From Candidatus Babelota bacterium (GTDB taxonomy: Bacteria > Babelota > Babeliae > Babelales > RVW-14), in contig JABCZU010000002.1 of the NCBI GenBank assembly GCA_013289515.1, forward strand, positions 34,838 to 98,837: 64,000 nt of DNA, read 5' to 3'. Below are positions 25,251-34,037 of the stretch, piece by piece. How positions within the stretch are numbered: position 1 is the stretch's first letter; each line of letters begins with the position of its first letter. A program made the translations under genes and the position numbers. The notes beneath the pieces were generated by a model. It was not told where the DNA came from, ran no database searches, and saw only the letters and a list, made by a program, of their open reading frames with translations.

Positions 25251-26963
25251 ATGACTAAGCTGCCTCCTATGTCGATTGGCATTGGTGTTGACGACTTTAA
25301 AAAACTTATCGATAAGGGAAGCGTCTACGTTGATAAGACGCTGCTCGTTAAAGAATTTTGGGAAGACGGCAGTGAAATTGTTTTGACCCCACGTCCTCGT
25401 CGCTTCGGCAAAACCCTGAACCTTTCAATGCTCAAATATTTTTTTGAGCGCCCAAGTAATCCAGAAGAGCCAACGGCGTATCTTTTTGAAAAAACAAATA
25501 TCTGGAAAGATCCTAAATATCAAAAACTTCAGGGGCGCTATCCTGTTATTTCGATAACACTTAAAGATGTTAAAAAACGAAAATGGGACGATGCCTATGA
25601 ACAAATAATTGAGTTGCTTTCAAAGGAAGTGAAACGTACACTTGCTCCCATTTATAATTCCTTAGATGATGAACAAAAAGATAGATACAATACTCTTGTA
25701 AAAAAAACGGCTAGTAATGTTGAATATTGCAACAGTATACTTTTTATGACTGAGGTTTTGGAAGCTCACTATAAAACAAAAACCATTGTGCTTATTGATG
25801 AGTACGACACACCCATTGTTGCCGCCTATCTGAATGACTACTATATTGATATGGTAAGTTTTATACGAGATCTACTTTCAGCAGCGCTTAAAACAAACCC
25901 AGCCCTCAATCGTGCCTTCTTGACCGGCATTACTCGTACAGCAAAAGAAGGAATATTTTCAGGGCTTAATAATTTGGCGGTTTGTACTGTGCTTAGTACA
26001 GAATATTCTGACAAATTTGGTTTTACCGATAATGAAGTTGATTCACTTATTGTTCAATACGACCTCAAAGAACAGCAAGCAACTATCAGATCATGGTACA
26101 ATGGTTATAATTTTGGTCAAACACAAGTCTACAACCCCTGGTCAGTCTTAAATTGTATAAAATCGAGTGGGGATCTGAAGCCTTATTGGGCAAATACTAG
26201 CGACAACGGGCTTATCAAAGATCTTATTGTCCAAGCAGGGAATAAGGTTAAAGACGACATGGAGCTTTTGCTTGCGGGCAATATGCTCGAAGACAAAGAA
26301 ATAGAAGAGGGTGTTGCATTGAGCGATCTTGCCCGCAATGCCACATCACTCTGGAGTATATTTCTTTTTACCGGCTATCTTACCGCGGTAAAGCGTGTTT
26401 TTGATGGTAAAAAATACCTTTATACCCTTGCGGTGCCAAACGAAGAAATTGCGATACTCTACCAACAGCTTGTTACGCAATCAATTAACGAGGCAATGAT
26501 TTCTGGTGAAGTCACCGATTTATTCAAAGCGCTTATTGTAGGCGAGGTAGCTAATGTATCGATCCTATTGCAAGAATTAATTGGCAACATGTGTAGCTCA
26601 CATGATTTACCCAAAAAAAATTTAGAATTGAGTGTCCACATGTTTATTCTTGGTCTGATTAGTGGACTTAGAAATAGATACATCGTGCAATCAAATCGCG
26701 AGAGCGGCGATGGGCGCTATGATATTATGCTGAAGCCGCGCAATCATAATGATCCTGGCATATTGCTAGAAGTTAAAAAAACAGAGAGCAAGGCCAAGGC
26801 TGTGCTCGAAGCAGCGGCAGACCAAGCGCTACAACAAATCAAAACACATGACTACAAAAAGCAACTGCGAGACTTTGGCTATAAAGGCAAAATTATTTGC
26901 TACGGCATTGCTGCATGCGGCAAACACATCGCACTTAAGATGGAGACAATAGATGCCCTGTAA
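25251..26963 (+). CDS. AAA-ATPase-like/PD-(D/E)XK nuclease-superfamily protein, copy 1
   Basis: A 570-residue protein of the family formerly called DUF1703. The N-terminal ATPase part begins GVDDFKKLIDKGSVYVDKT and has the P-loop-like PRPRRFGKTLNLSML and Walker B TIVLIDEYDTPIV. The C-terminal nuclease fold has RESGDGRYDIML and GILLEVKKTE, the D and E-x-K residues of the superfamily. A paralogue is at 54266-55987. These genes are abundant accessory genes in Dependentiae-like genomes and in Bacteroidetes; the role is unproven. GGAG lies 8 bases before the ATG. The gene precedes the giant propeller gene by 110 bases. Confidence 0.85.
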   Translation: MTKLPPMSIGIGVDDFKKLIDKGSVYVDKTLLVKEFWEDGSEIVLTPRPRRFGKTLNLSMLKYFFERPSNPEEPTAYLFEKTNIWKDPKYQKLQGRYPVISITLKDVKKRKWDDAYEQIIELLSKEVKRTLAPIYNSLDDEQKDRYNTLVKKTASNVEYCNSILFMTEVLEAHYKTKTIVLIDEYDTPIVAAYLNDYYIDMVSFIRDLLSAALKTNPALNRAFLTGITRTAKEGIFSGLNNLAVCTVLSTEYSDKFGFTDNEVDSLIVQYDLKEQQATIRSWYNGYNFGQTQVYNPWSVLNCIKSSGDLKPYWANTSDNGLIKDLIVQAGNKVKDDMELLLAGNMLEDKEIEEGVALSDLARNATSLWSIFLFTGYLTAVKRVFDGKKYLYTLAVPNEEIAILYQQLVTQSINEAMISGEVTDLFKALIVGEVANVSILLQELIGNMCSSHDLPKKNLELSVHMFILGLISGLRNRYIVQSNRESGDGRYDIMLKPRNHNDPGILLEVKKTESKAKAVLEAAADQALQQIKTHDYKKQLRDFGYKGKIICYGIAACGKHIALKMETIDAL

Positions 26964-27073
26964 TAAAAAATTTATTTCCCTTTTCTCGCGCGTCATGGTA
27001 TACCTGGTAAACTGACACCCAAAAAAGGAGCGGGTGCCGGATGGTTTTACCTCGTAAAGGAAAAGGGAAGTAT

Positions 27074-30000
27074 ATGAAGTTTCTATCGAATAGGCCTTGC
27101 ATTGCGGCTGTTTTGTTACTGATCAGTGTATCACAAACAAGCGTTAGTCCCGTCGCGCTGGATAGCTTTGGCGACGTCAACAGAACCGGGTACATTCCTC
27201 AAGGAATTGTCTTTACGCCCAATGGCAACGCCCTGGCAGAAATCGCGATACAAGCAAGCACCGGCCTGCCCGGATTTTCGATGTATCAATTTAGCAATGG
27301 CAGTCTTTCTGGCACCCCGCAAGGCGCTTTTGTAAATGCAACCAATGCGTCGCTGTCAACCGGTGCAGGCGTTCCGTGTCTTAACGGCGTTCGCTGGTTA
27401 CCAAATACCTCAATGGCCGCGGCACTTTTTATGCTCAACAGTTCTACGCCAAATTCTGGCTCACTCAATCTGAACACGTTCAACTGCCCAACGATTGCCA
27501 ATGGCTCAAATGCCACATCCTCGCCAATCCTTGGCAATGTGAATGCGTCATTTCTGAACGGCAACCTGTCAGCAAACTGCTGCATGGACGTATCTGCCGA
27601 TGGCCAGTATATGGCGATCACCGATACGATTTACGATGGCAATGCATTAAGCTCAACGTTGTATGTGCTGAGCCAAGAGGGCGCTGTCCTTGCACTCGCT
27701 GCGCTGGGCAACACGCTGCCCGGTAGTATCTCCATCTCGCCGGTATCATCAGCGGGGACGTATTACATCACCGTCGGGGGGCTTGATAGCACCTTAAGGG
27801 CGTTTTCGTTTACGGCAAATACGGTTAGCGCGCTCACTTCGCTTGGTAGCGTTGGAACGAGTGGCGGTGGTAATGGTAATTCATTTGCCTGGCACCCAAG
27901 TGGGCGCTATTTTATTGTTGGTACTAACGTACCTAATTTACAGGTGTTTACATTTAATGGTATAAGTGCGCCAGTACTCTTGGGTAGTGCTTTAAGTACA
28001 GCAAGTACTGCGAATGCTGTTGCCTGGTCACCTAACGGTACCTATGTTGCTGTTGCTGATGGTGCCAATAATCTCAAAGTCTATTCGTTTACTGGCAGCA
28101 CGCCAACACTGGCGCAGGTCGGTAGCACTGTGGCACTTGCTGGTAGTGCCTCTGGAGCATCCAATCTTGTAACCTGGTCACCAAATAGTAACTTTATTGC
28201 CGTAGTAACAACTGCGCTGCAGGTATTTTCGTTCAATGGCACAAGTACGCCGGTCAAGATAGGACTAAACCTTACCACTGGGCTAAGTAACGCAATTTCA
28301 GTTTCCTGGTCACCCAATGGCAGTTATCTTGCGGTGGGAAATAATGGAAATAACAGTCTGCAACTATTTACCTTTAGCACCACCAGTACGCCAACCATTG
28401 CTGCTTCAGGCAATCCTCTATTTACAAATACTGGTGCGAGCGGTTTATTTTCAGTGTCCTGGTCACCAAACGGCAATTATCTTGCTGTAGTTGATAACAC
28501 TAATACCCTTCTAGGTGTTTATGTATTCTCTGGCGGAACCTTCACCCAGATTGGCGGTAATGTAGCTACTGGCACCGGCCCTAACACTGTATCCTGGTCA
28601 CCAAATGGCAATTATATTTCAGTGACAAACGCTAATGGCGCTTCTTCGACAATTCAAACATACTCATTTAATGGCTACAGCACACCAACACCAATTGCTG
28701 CCGGTACGACGCCTACCGGTAACACGCCGCGTGGCGCCTGGTCACCAATTGGCAATTATTTTGCTGTTTTCAATGGCAACGCCGCCACCGTTCAGGCCTT
28801 CTCATGGCCCTACAACACGCCACTCAGAATTGGCACGAGTTTGGCAACGGGGACATTACCTACTGGCGTAGCCTGGTCACCGAATGGCAATTATCTTGTC
28901 GTAGCGAATAGCGCCAATGCTTCAAGTACGATTCAAGCCTATTCATTTAGCACCACCAATACACCTACTACTGCAGCGCTTGGGAGTGCTGTGAGTACAG
29001 GAGTAAACTCTAATCCTTATTCAGTAGCTTTTTCACCGAATGGCAATTATATTGCGGTGGCGACAGAGGAGGCTGGGCTGCAAGTTTATTCATTTGCAGC
29101 TGGCACTCCGGTGCAGGTGGGAGGCAATGCTTCCATGACAGGTCAGGGAGGAAGCGTCTCAGTAGCCTGGTCACCAAATGGTAATTATATTGCTGTGGTA
29201 GGTCAAACATCACCGACATTGCAAGTGTTTTCATTTTCAGGTAGCAGCACGCCAATACAAGTTGGCAGTGCAACCACTGGATCAACTCCTGCTTCAGTTT
29301 CCTGGTCACCAAATGGCAACTATATTGCTGTGGTAAATTCAAGTCCAACAAATACACTGCAAGTATTTTCATTTTCAGGTCGCACACCGGTACAAGTAGG
29401 AAGTGTGGGTACCGGAGCAAGTTCAGGACCAGTTTCAGTAGCTTGGTCACCAAACGGGAATTATCTTGCCGTCGCAAACAGTGCGTTGGCTAGCTTACAA
29501 TTACAGGTATATTCATTCTCTGGTACTACGCCGGTATTATTAGGTGCTGGTACAACGACTGGAACAACTCCTTTCTCGGTGGCCTGGTCACCCAACGGCA
29601 ATTATCTTGTGGTGGCAAATCAAAGTTCAAATAACCTAACAGTATATTACTTTGATGGTACTAATACGCCGGTATTGGAAGGTAGCACTATAACCACAGG
29701 AGCAGGTCCCTCTTCAGTAGTCTGGTCACCAAATGGTCAGTTTATTGCGGCGGTAAATCAAACGTCAGCGACCCTCCAGCTCTTCACCGCCCCCATCTTC
29801 CAAAATGGCCAACCGCTCCTGAACCAACTGGGCAACACGGTCAGCACCGCAAACCCGGTCACGTCAGTGGCCTTCTCGCCAAACGGCAACTACATTGCCA
29901 CCGCAGGCACCGGCATCCAGCTGTATTCGTTTAACAATGCGTTCTCGTATCTCACGACCAACACGACAGCAATAACATTGCGCGGCAGCGCAGCGGCAAC

Positions 30001-30283
30001 CTCGGCAATCTCGCGCCAGTGCGTCTGGTCACCTGCCGGTAATTATCTAGCCACGGTGCTTGATAACGCAACGTTGAGCGTGCTGTCATTTAACCCAAGC
30101 GCGCCAACAACACCAACAGTGGTTGCAAGCGCAACGACCATGCCGCTGCCAACGATGTGTGCTTGGTCGCCCAATGGTAATGCGTACAATGATAATTATA
30201 TTGTGACGGCGTCGGCCCTGAATGGTGGGGCCAGGCGGTTGTTTTACTTCGATCCGTTTGGATCAACAAACTATTATGGTTGA
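27074..30283 (+). CDS. Giant exported beta-propeller protein, 17 WSPNGNY repeats
   Basis: The start is placed at 27074 because AGGGAAG lies a few bases upstream and a signal peptide then begins the chain (MKFLSNRPCIAAVLLLISV); an ATG at 27041 adds 11 residues. From about residue 270 there are 17 units with the core WSPNGNYIAV. Each is followed by a strand LQVFSFxG and TPxxxG, a blade-like 45-60 residue period close to WD40/YVTN propellers, enough for two or more propellers. The protein is Ser/Thr/Gly/Asn rich, like a surface adhesin. It ends FYFDPFGSTNYYG, a tail also found in two orphan fragments at 53.1 and 54.1 kb. It is followed by an array of terminators. Confidence 0.85.
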   Translation: MKFLSNRPCIAAVLLLISVSQTSVSPVALDSFGDVNRTGYIPQGIVFTPNGNALAEIAIQASTGLPGFSMYQFSNGSLSGTPQGAFVNATNASLSTGAGVPCLNGVRWLPNTSMAAALFMLNSSTPNSGSLNLNTFNCPTIANGSNATSSPILGNVNASFLNGNLSANCCMDVSADGQYMAITDTIYDGNALSSTLYVLSQEGAVLALAALGNTLPGSISISPVSSAGTYYITVGGLDSTLRAFSFTANTVSALTSLGSVGTSGGGNGNSFAWHPSGRYFIVGTNVPNLQVFTFNGISAPVLLGSALSTASTANAVAWSPNGTYVAVADGANNLKVYSFTGSTPTLAQVGSTVALAGSASGASNLVTWSPNSNFIAVVTTALQVFSFNGTSTPVKIGLNLTTGLSNAISVSWSPNGSYLAVGNNGNNSLQLFTFSTTSTPTIAASGNPLFTNTGASGLFSVSWSPNGNYLAVVDNTNTLLGVYVFSGGTFTQIGGNVATGTGPNTVSWSPNGNYISVTNANGASSTIQTYSFNGYSTPTPIAAGTTPTGNTPRGAWSPIGNYFAVFNGNAATVQAFSWPYNTPLRIGTSLATGTLPTGVAWSPNGNYLVVANSANASSTIQAYSFSTTNTPTTAALGSAVSTGVNSNPYSVAFSPNGNYIAVATEEAGLQVYSFAAGTPVQVGGNASMTGQGGSVSVAWSPNGNYIAVVGQTSPTLQVFSFSGSSTPIQVGSATTGSTPASVSWSPNGNYIAVVNSSPTNTLQVFSFSGRTPVQVGSVGTGASSGPVSVAWSPNGNYLAVANSALASLQLQVYSFSGTTPVLLGAGTTTGTTPFSVAWSPNGNYLVVANQSSNNLTVYYFDGTNTPVLEGSTITTGAGPSSVVWSPNGQFIAAVNQTSATLQLFTAPIFQNGQPLLNQLGNTVSTANPVTSVAFSPNGNYIATAGTGIQLYSFNNAFSYLTTNTTAITLRGSAAATSAISRQCVWSPAGNYLATVLDNATLSVLSFNPSAPTTPTVVASATTMPLPTMCAWSPNGNAYNDNYIVTASALNGGARRLFYFDPFGSTNYYG

Positions 30284-30313
30284 TTGATGTGGACCCCAGA
30301 TCCCAGCCTGGGG

Positions 30314-30338
30314 CGACATCTACAATGTCGATTTTTTT
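30314..30338 (+). terminator. Terminator 1 of the array
   Basis: Short stem CGACAT/ATGTCG with loop CTACA, then seven T. It is the first of five and the likely end of the propeller transcript. Confidence 0.6.
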
Positions 30339-30349
30339 CATTACGACAT

Positions 30350-30389
30350 CTGTCTTCGATTGCGAGCCGAAGACAGGTCTCATTTTTTT
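30350..30389 (+). terminator. Terminator 2 of the array
   Basis: Perfect 9-bp stem CTGTCTTCG/CGAAGACAG, then GTCTCATTTTTTT. Confidence 0.65.
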
Positions 30390-30395
30390 CCTTTT

Positions 30396-30435
30396 AACGG
30401 AGGGGGCTGCAATATGCAGCCCCCTCCGTTTTTTT
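30396..30435 (+). terminator. Terminator 3 of the array
   Basis: Perfect 15-bp stem AACGGAGGGGGCTGC / GCAGCCCCCTCCGTT with a 5-base loop AATAT and a T run. Confidence 0.92.
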
Positions 30436-30580
30436 ATGTGAAAAATAATTATTTAATGGAGGCGGCAGACCAGGTGGATACACACGTGTTATCCCACTGG
30501 GTAAGCGTGTCAGTGATACTGCTACCATCGCTCGTCTTGAGTGGGTGTAAAAAGCATATCGCTTTTTGGTGAATAAGTTT
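30436..30580 (+). ncRNA. Possible structured RNA between terminators 3 and 4
   Basis: The 145-base stretch contains a long imperfect hairpin (ACCAGGTGGATA near 30468 pairing with TATCCCACTGGGT near 30491) and a short hairpin AAAAAGC/GCTTTTT. It ends at a very strong terminator. It matches no RNA family that I can recognise; a 38-codon open frame inside is not convincing. Confidence 0.3.
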
Positions 30581-30617
30581 AAAGGGCACTTGTAATTTTA
30601 CAAGTGCCCTTTTTTTA
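30581..30617 (+). terminator. Terminator 4 of the array
   Basis: Stem AAAGGGCACTTGTAA / TTACAAGTGCCCTTT, a perfect 15-bp inverted repeat, followed by seven T. Confidence 0.93.
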
Positions 30618-30654
30618 TGAGTATGCATGATCATTGGATCAACGAATGCATCAA

Positions 30655-30727
30655 AAAGGGGTATAATCCTGATGATTGCTAATGTTGAAGATGTGAGAGG
30701 AGGCCTGTATTGTTCGGCCTCCTTTTT
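30655..30727 (+). ncRNA. Possible short RNA with its own promoter and terminator 5
   Basis: GGGGTATAAT (-10 at 30662-30667) is followed about 30 bases later by the hairpin AGGAGGCC/GGCCTCCT (30698-30723) and TTTTT. A transcript of roughly 55-60 bases would result. No clear -35 box is seen. It points toward the 3' end of dcd, and the predicted RNA stops just before the dcd stop codon. Confidence 0.35.
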
Positions 30728-30740
30728 GTTGTCTTTGAAT

Positions 30741-31313
30741 TTATACAACCGGCAAGGTAATACCATGTTGCTTCATGTATTTACCATTACGATCGGCATA
30801 GGACACCTCGCATTCAAGATCGGATTGGAAGAAGAGAACCTGAGCCAGCCCTTCATTGGCATATATCTTTGCCGGGAGGGGCGTAGTATTTGAAATTTCT
30901 AAGGTAACGTATCCTTCCCATTCCGGCTCAAAGGGGGTGACGTTAACAATGATGCCACAGCGAGCATACGTTGATTTGCCCAGGCAGATGGTTAGAATAT
31001 TACGTGGAATTCTGAAGTATTCTACGCTGCGAGCTAGAGCAAATGAATTTGGCGGAACGATGCAAACATCTGTTTGTATTTTGACAAATGAATCGTCCTT
31101 AAAGCTTTTTGGATCAACGATTGAATTATATACATTGGTAAAAACCTTAAATTCATCAGCAACGCGTAAATCATAACCATAGCTTGATAGCCCATAACTG
31201 ATGACCTTGGATCCATTGTGGTTGCCACTGCGGACTTGGCGGTCGACGAAGGGCTCAATCATCCCTTTTGTTTGGGCCATAGTTCTGATCCAAGAATCTG
31301 ATTTAATGCTCAT
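30741..31313 (-). CDS. dcd: dCTP deaminase
   Basis: Converts dCTP to dUTP (some family members go on to dUMP) for thymidylate synthesis in the cytosol. The start is placed at the ATG ending at 31313, with AAGGAGC 5 bases upstream; this gives 190 residues and the usual N-terminus [13 protein letters not shown]. Conserved parts are [19 protein letters not shown] [24 protein letters not shown], the nucleotide-binding [10 protein letters not shown] and the active-site region [17 protein letters not shown], with GLAQVLFF near the end. Monocistronic. Confidence 0.94.
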   Translation of the reverse strand: MSIKSDSWIRTMAQTKGMIEPFVDRQVRSGNHNGSKVISYGLSSYGYDLRVADEFKVFTNVYNSIVDPKSFKDDSFVKIQTDVCIVPPNSFALARSVEYFRIPRNILTICLGKSTYARCGIIVNVTPFEPEWEGYVTLEISNTTPLPAKIYANEGLAQVLFFQSDLECEVSYADRNGKYMKQHGITLPVV

Positions 31314-31578
31314 TGTAAGCTCCTTAAAAAACATCGTTATAAACACTTTTGCGTGGATTCTAGTTTATCATGTTTTTGTATAAAAGTGAGATTTGCTTTA
31401 TGGGTGTACATATTTATAGAAAAAATTGTCGAGCGGCCATACAATATCCGCAGGAACAAACATAATTAGAACGAGTGTTCTGACGTAAAAAACAAGAGTT
31501 TGCTTGCAATCACAGTGTGGATGCGACAAACTGTTATACATAGAATTCTTAGTTGCCTTCGAAAATAGGCGGTGCCCA

Positions 31579-32919
31579 ATGAAAAGACTTATTGATAGAC
31601 ATTTACTTGCATGGAAAAATTCACAATATCGCAAATCGTTACTTATGCATGGTGCACGACAAATAGGAAAAACCTATGCAGTGCGTCAGTTAGGTGCAAC
31701 CTATCAAAACTTTGTAGAAATTAATTTTGAGCAGCGACCTGATCTTATTTCTATTTTTGATTTAAATTTAGTTCCGGAAAGAATTATCAAGGAGCTGTCT
31801 GCTGCATTGGATGTGGCAATAGACCAAAAAACAACGTTATTATTTTTTGATGAGATTCAGGCTGCACCAAAAGCAATTATAGCGCTACGATATTTTTATG
31901 AAGAAATGCATGATCTACACGTTATTGCAGCCGGTTCACTGGTTGATTTTGCTATTCGTCAAGTAGGCTTACCGGTAGGAAGAGTCCAAGAATTGGATAT
32001 GTATCCGCTTTCATTTCTTGAATTTTTGTTGGCAACCGGGCATGATGCGTTGGTTCAAGAAATTATGAACCATCCATTGGATAATCCATTTACACCATCC
32101 TTTCATCAAGTAGCCTTAACGCTTTTGGGTGAATATCTTATTGTCGGTGGTATGCCTGATGCTGTAAAAAAATGGTGCGAGACCAAGGATATGGCTGAAT
32201 GCTTTACGGTATTTGAAACAATTATTAGAAACTATCAGCAAGATTTTAATAAATATGCAAAAAATTATCAGCTTAAATATCTTAATGATCTGTTTAAATT
32301 TATCCCTCAATGCCTCGGCAATCAATTTAAATATAGTAATGTACCTGGAGGGTATCGTACGCAAGAGCTTGCACCATGCCTTGATTTACTTGAAACTGCG
32401 GGTATTATCCATAGGATTGCTCACAGTGCGGGTCAGGGGATTCCGATAGGTGCATTATCAAATCATGATATATTCAAAGTTATTTTTCTAGATGTAGCAT
32501 TAAGTCAGTCAACTCTTGCCTTACCAGAGGCTGCATCAATCATTCGTCCACTGGAACAATTTGTAAATAAAGGTGAACTGGTTGAAGCCTTTGTTGGCCA
32601 GGAACTACTTGTGTATACAAAGCCTAGCAGAAAAGCTGCACTTTATTACTGGCATAAAGAGACGCGCGACCTGCACGCTGAAGTTGATTATCTCATGCAA
32701 GCTGGTTCTGATATTATTCCTATTGAAGTAAAAAGCAGTGCGGGAACATCACTAAAAAGTCTTCATAAATTTTTAGAAAATCATCCAAAAACACCCTATG
32801 GCCTTAGGTTTTCGACACAAAACACTTCAGTTCATGAAAAGATTCATTCATACCCATTGTATAGCATTCCGGCGGTACTAAAAAAATTATGTGGTAATGA
32901 TATAAGTATTCTAGAGTAG
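31579..32919 (+). CDS. AAA_14/DUF4143 ATPase, copy 2
   Basis: A 446-residue paralogue of the gene at 7004-8368. The start is set at the ATG at 31579 because MKRLIDRHLLAW aligns with the paralogue and AGGCGG lies upstream; an ATG at 31504 would add 25 unmatched residues. P-loop GARQIGKTYAV, Walker B LLFFDEIQAA, IIALRYFYEEMHDLH, MYPLSFLEFL and the C-terminal HAEVDYLMQAG ... PIEVKSSAG are conserved. Function is not established; these proteins often occur as several accessory copies per genome. It is separated from dcd by a 265-base divergent gap without a clear operator. Confidence 0.82.
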   Translation: MKRLIDRHLLAWKNSQYRKSLLMHGARQIGKTYAVRQLGATYQNFVEINFEQRPDLISIFDLNLVPERIIKELSAALDVAIDQKTTLLFFDEIQAAPKAIIALRYFYEEMHDLHVIAAGSLVDFAIRQVGLPVGRVQELDMYPLSFLEFLLATGHDALVQEIMNHPLDNPFTPSFHQVALTLLGEYLIVGGMPDAVKKWCETKDMAECFTVFETIIRNYQQDFNKYAKNYQLKYLNDLFKFIPQCLGNQFKYSNVPGGYRTQELAPCLDLLETAGIIHRIAHSAGQGIPIGALSNHDIFKVIFLDVALSQSTLALPEAASIIRPLEQFVNKGELVEAFVGQELLVYTKPSRKAALYYWHKETRDLHAEVDYLMQAGSDIIPIEVKSSAGTSLKSLHKFLENHPKTPYGLRFSTQNTSVHEKIHSYPLYSIPAVLKKLCGNDISILE

Positions 32920-32926
32920 ATACAGG

Positions 32927-33850
32927 TTATTCAAGTGCAGGATTGACAGTAGGGCGGTAGGGACGTTCTGGCACCTGATGCGTGGCCAGCAAGGTGAAAC
33001 AGGTCTGGCTGCAAGCATTCTTTAATTGATTAATGCATGTTGGACAAGCAATAAAGTGCTTATTACATTTGGCATTACGACAATTTGTGTAGGTGTCGTA
33101 TGGCGATTCACAGAGGTCACAGGTGCCGATAATATCGTCATTGACCGGTACGGCAACGCGGGCATCAAAGACATAATTTTTGCCTCTAAAGAAGCCATCG
33201 GGGAACGCTTCAACATAGCGATGGATACCGCCCTCGATTTGATAAATGTTTTTGGCTACGCCTTTTGCTTGTAAATAAGCGGATGCACGCTCACAACGAA
33301 TGCCGCCTGTGCAATACATCAAGACGTCTTTATCTTTAAATAGCTCAACGTTATCATCGATGTATGCAGGAAATTCTCTGAAATTATCAATCTCAGGTGT
33401 AATGGCGTTTTGAAAGGCGCCGACGCGTGCTTCATAATAATTGCGCCCATCAAGAATAACGAGATCTTTGTGCTGCCCTATAAGCTCATGGGCCTGTTGT
33501 GGCGTCAAGTGTGTACCGCTATCGTTATACGAGACCTCCTGCCAATCTTTGCCCATATTGACGATTTCTTTTCGTAACGCTATGTACATGCCAGGGAAGT
33601 ACTGATAGTTGCCATTGACGACACTTTCCTTGAAGTCTATGCCATTCATCAGCGGGTGGGCATCCATTGTATCAATATATGCCTGAATTGCTTCAAAGCT
33701 ACCGCACAATGTGCCATTGATACCCTCATGAGCAAGAATAATCCTGCCCTCAAGATTAAGGGTTGCGCAAAGTTCTTCTTGCCATGCTTTAATCTCTTGG
33801 GGAGACTGAAGATCAATATACTTGTAGTACAAAATAATTTTTTTATTCAT
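32927..33850 (-). CDS. trhO: tRNA uridine(34) hydroxylase, rhodanese family
   Basis: TrhO (formerly YceA) makes 5-hydroxyuridine at the wobble position of certain tRNAs. The 307-residue protein has the N-terminal acylphosphatase-like part (ILAHEGINGTLCGS) and a rhodanese domain with active-site loop CTGGIRCE (Cys180). A C-terminal Cys-rich segment (CDLCESPYDTYTNC, CNKHF, CPTC) probably binds zinc, as in the longer members. No ribosome site of note. It is convergent with the DUF4143 ATPase, 7 bases apart. Confidence 0.93.
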   Translation of the reverse strand: MNKKIILYYKYIDLQSPQEIKAWQEELCATLNLEGRIILAHEGINGTLCGSFEAIQAYIDTMDAHPLMNGIDFKESVVNGNYQYFPGMYIALRKEIVNMGKDWQEVSYNDSGTHLTPQQAHELIGQHKDLVILDGRNYYEARVGAFQNAITPEIDNFREFPAYIDDNVELFKDKDVLMYCTGGIRCERASAYLQAKGVAKNIYQIEGGIHRYVEAFPDGFFRGKNYVFDARVAVPVNDDIIGTCDLCESPYDTYTNCRNAKCNKHFIACPTCINQLKNACSQTCFTLLATHQVPERPYRPTVNPALE

Positions 33851-33975
33851 ACGTGGCCATCTTGCAAGTAGGTAGACAAAAAAGGTAATTATCCAAAACA
33901 GGCTATAGTATAGCAGCTATTTTTCATTTAATAAAAAAATTGCGGGAGCGGCGAAGTTTTTTATTTTTGCGCAAT

Positions 33976-34013
33976 AAAAAAAGCACAATGTTGTCATGGC
34001 ATTGTGCTTTTTT
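33976..34013 (-). terminator. Terminator of the DEAD-box helicase gene
   Basis: Stem AAAAGCACAATG / CATTGTGCTTTT with a 9-base loop, flanked by A and T runs, so it is bidirectional. It lies 25 bases past the stop codon. Confidence 0.9.
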
Positions 34014-34037
34014 ATTATTTTATAGCGATGTAAGCGC

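Larger units (their letters stand above)
30284..30740. other. 457-bp non-coding gap with five intrinsic terminators and possible small RNAs
   Basis: No credible protein gene was seen. On the plus strand five hairpins each followed by a T run occur in turn (30314, 30350, 30396, 30581, 30698). Between the third and fourth, other stems occur, including AAAAAGC/GCTTTTT around 30549-30567. TATAAT at 30662-30667 precedes the last hairpin. Confidence 0.7.

Noticed and set aside
27074..30283. Cell-wall anchored (LPXTG) surface protein
   Set aside because: No LPXTG, hydrophobic C-terminal helix or basic tail; the end is FDPFGSTNYYG.
30360..30766. Two open frames (plus strand from 30360, minus strand to 30449) in the terminator array
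   Set aside because: Both run through strong hairpins with T runs and have no recognisable features.
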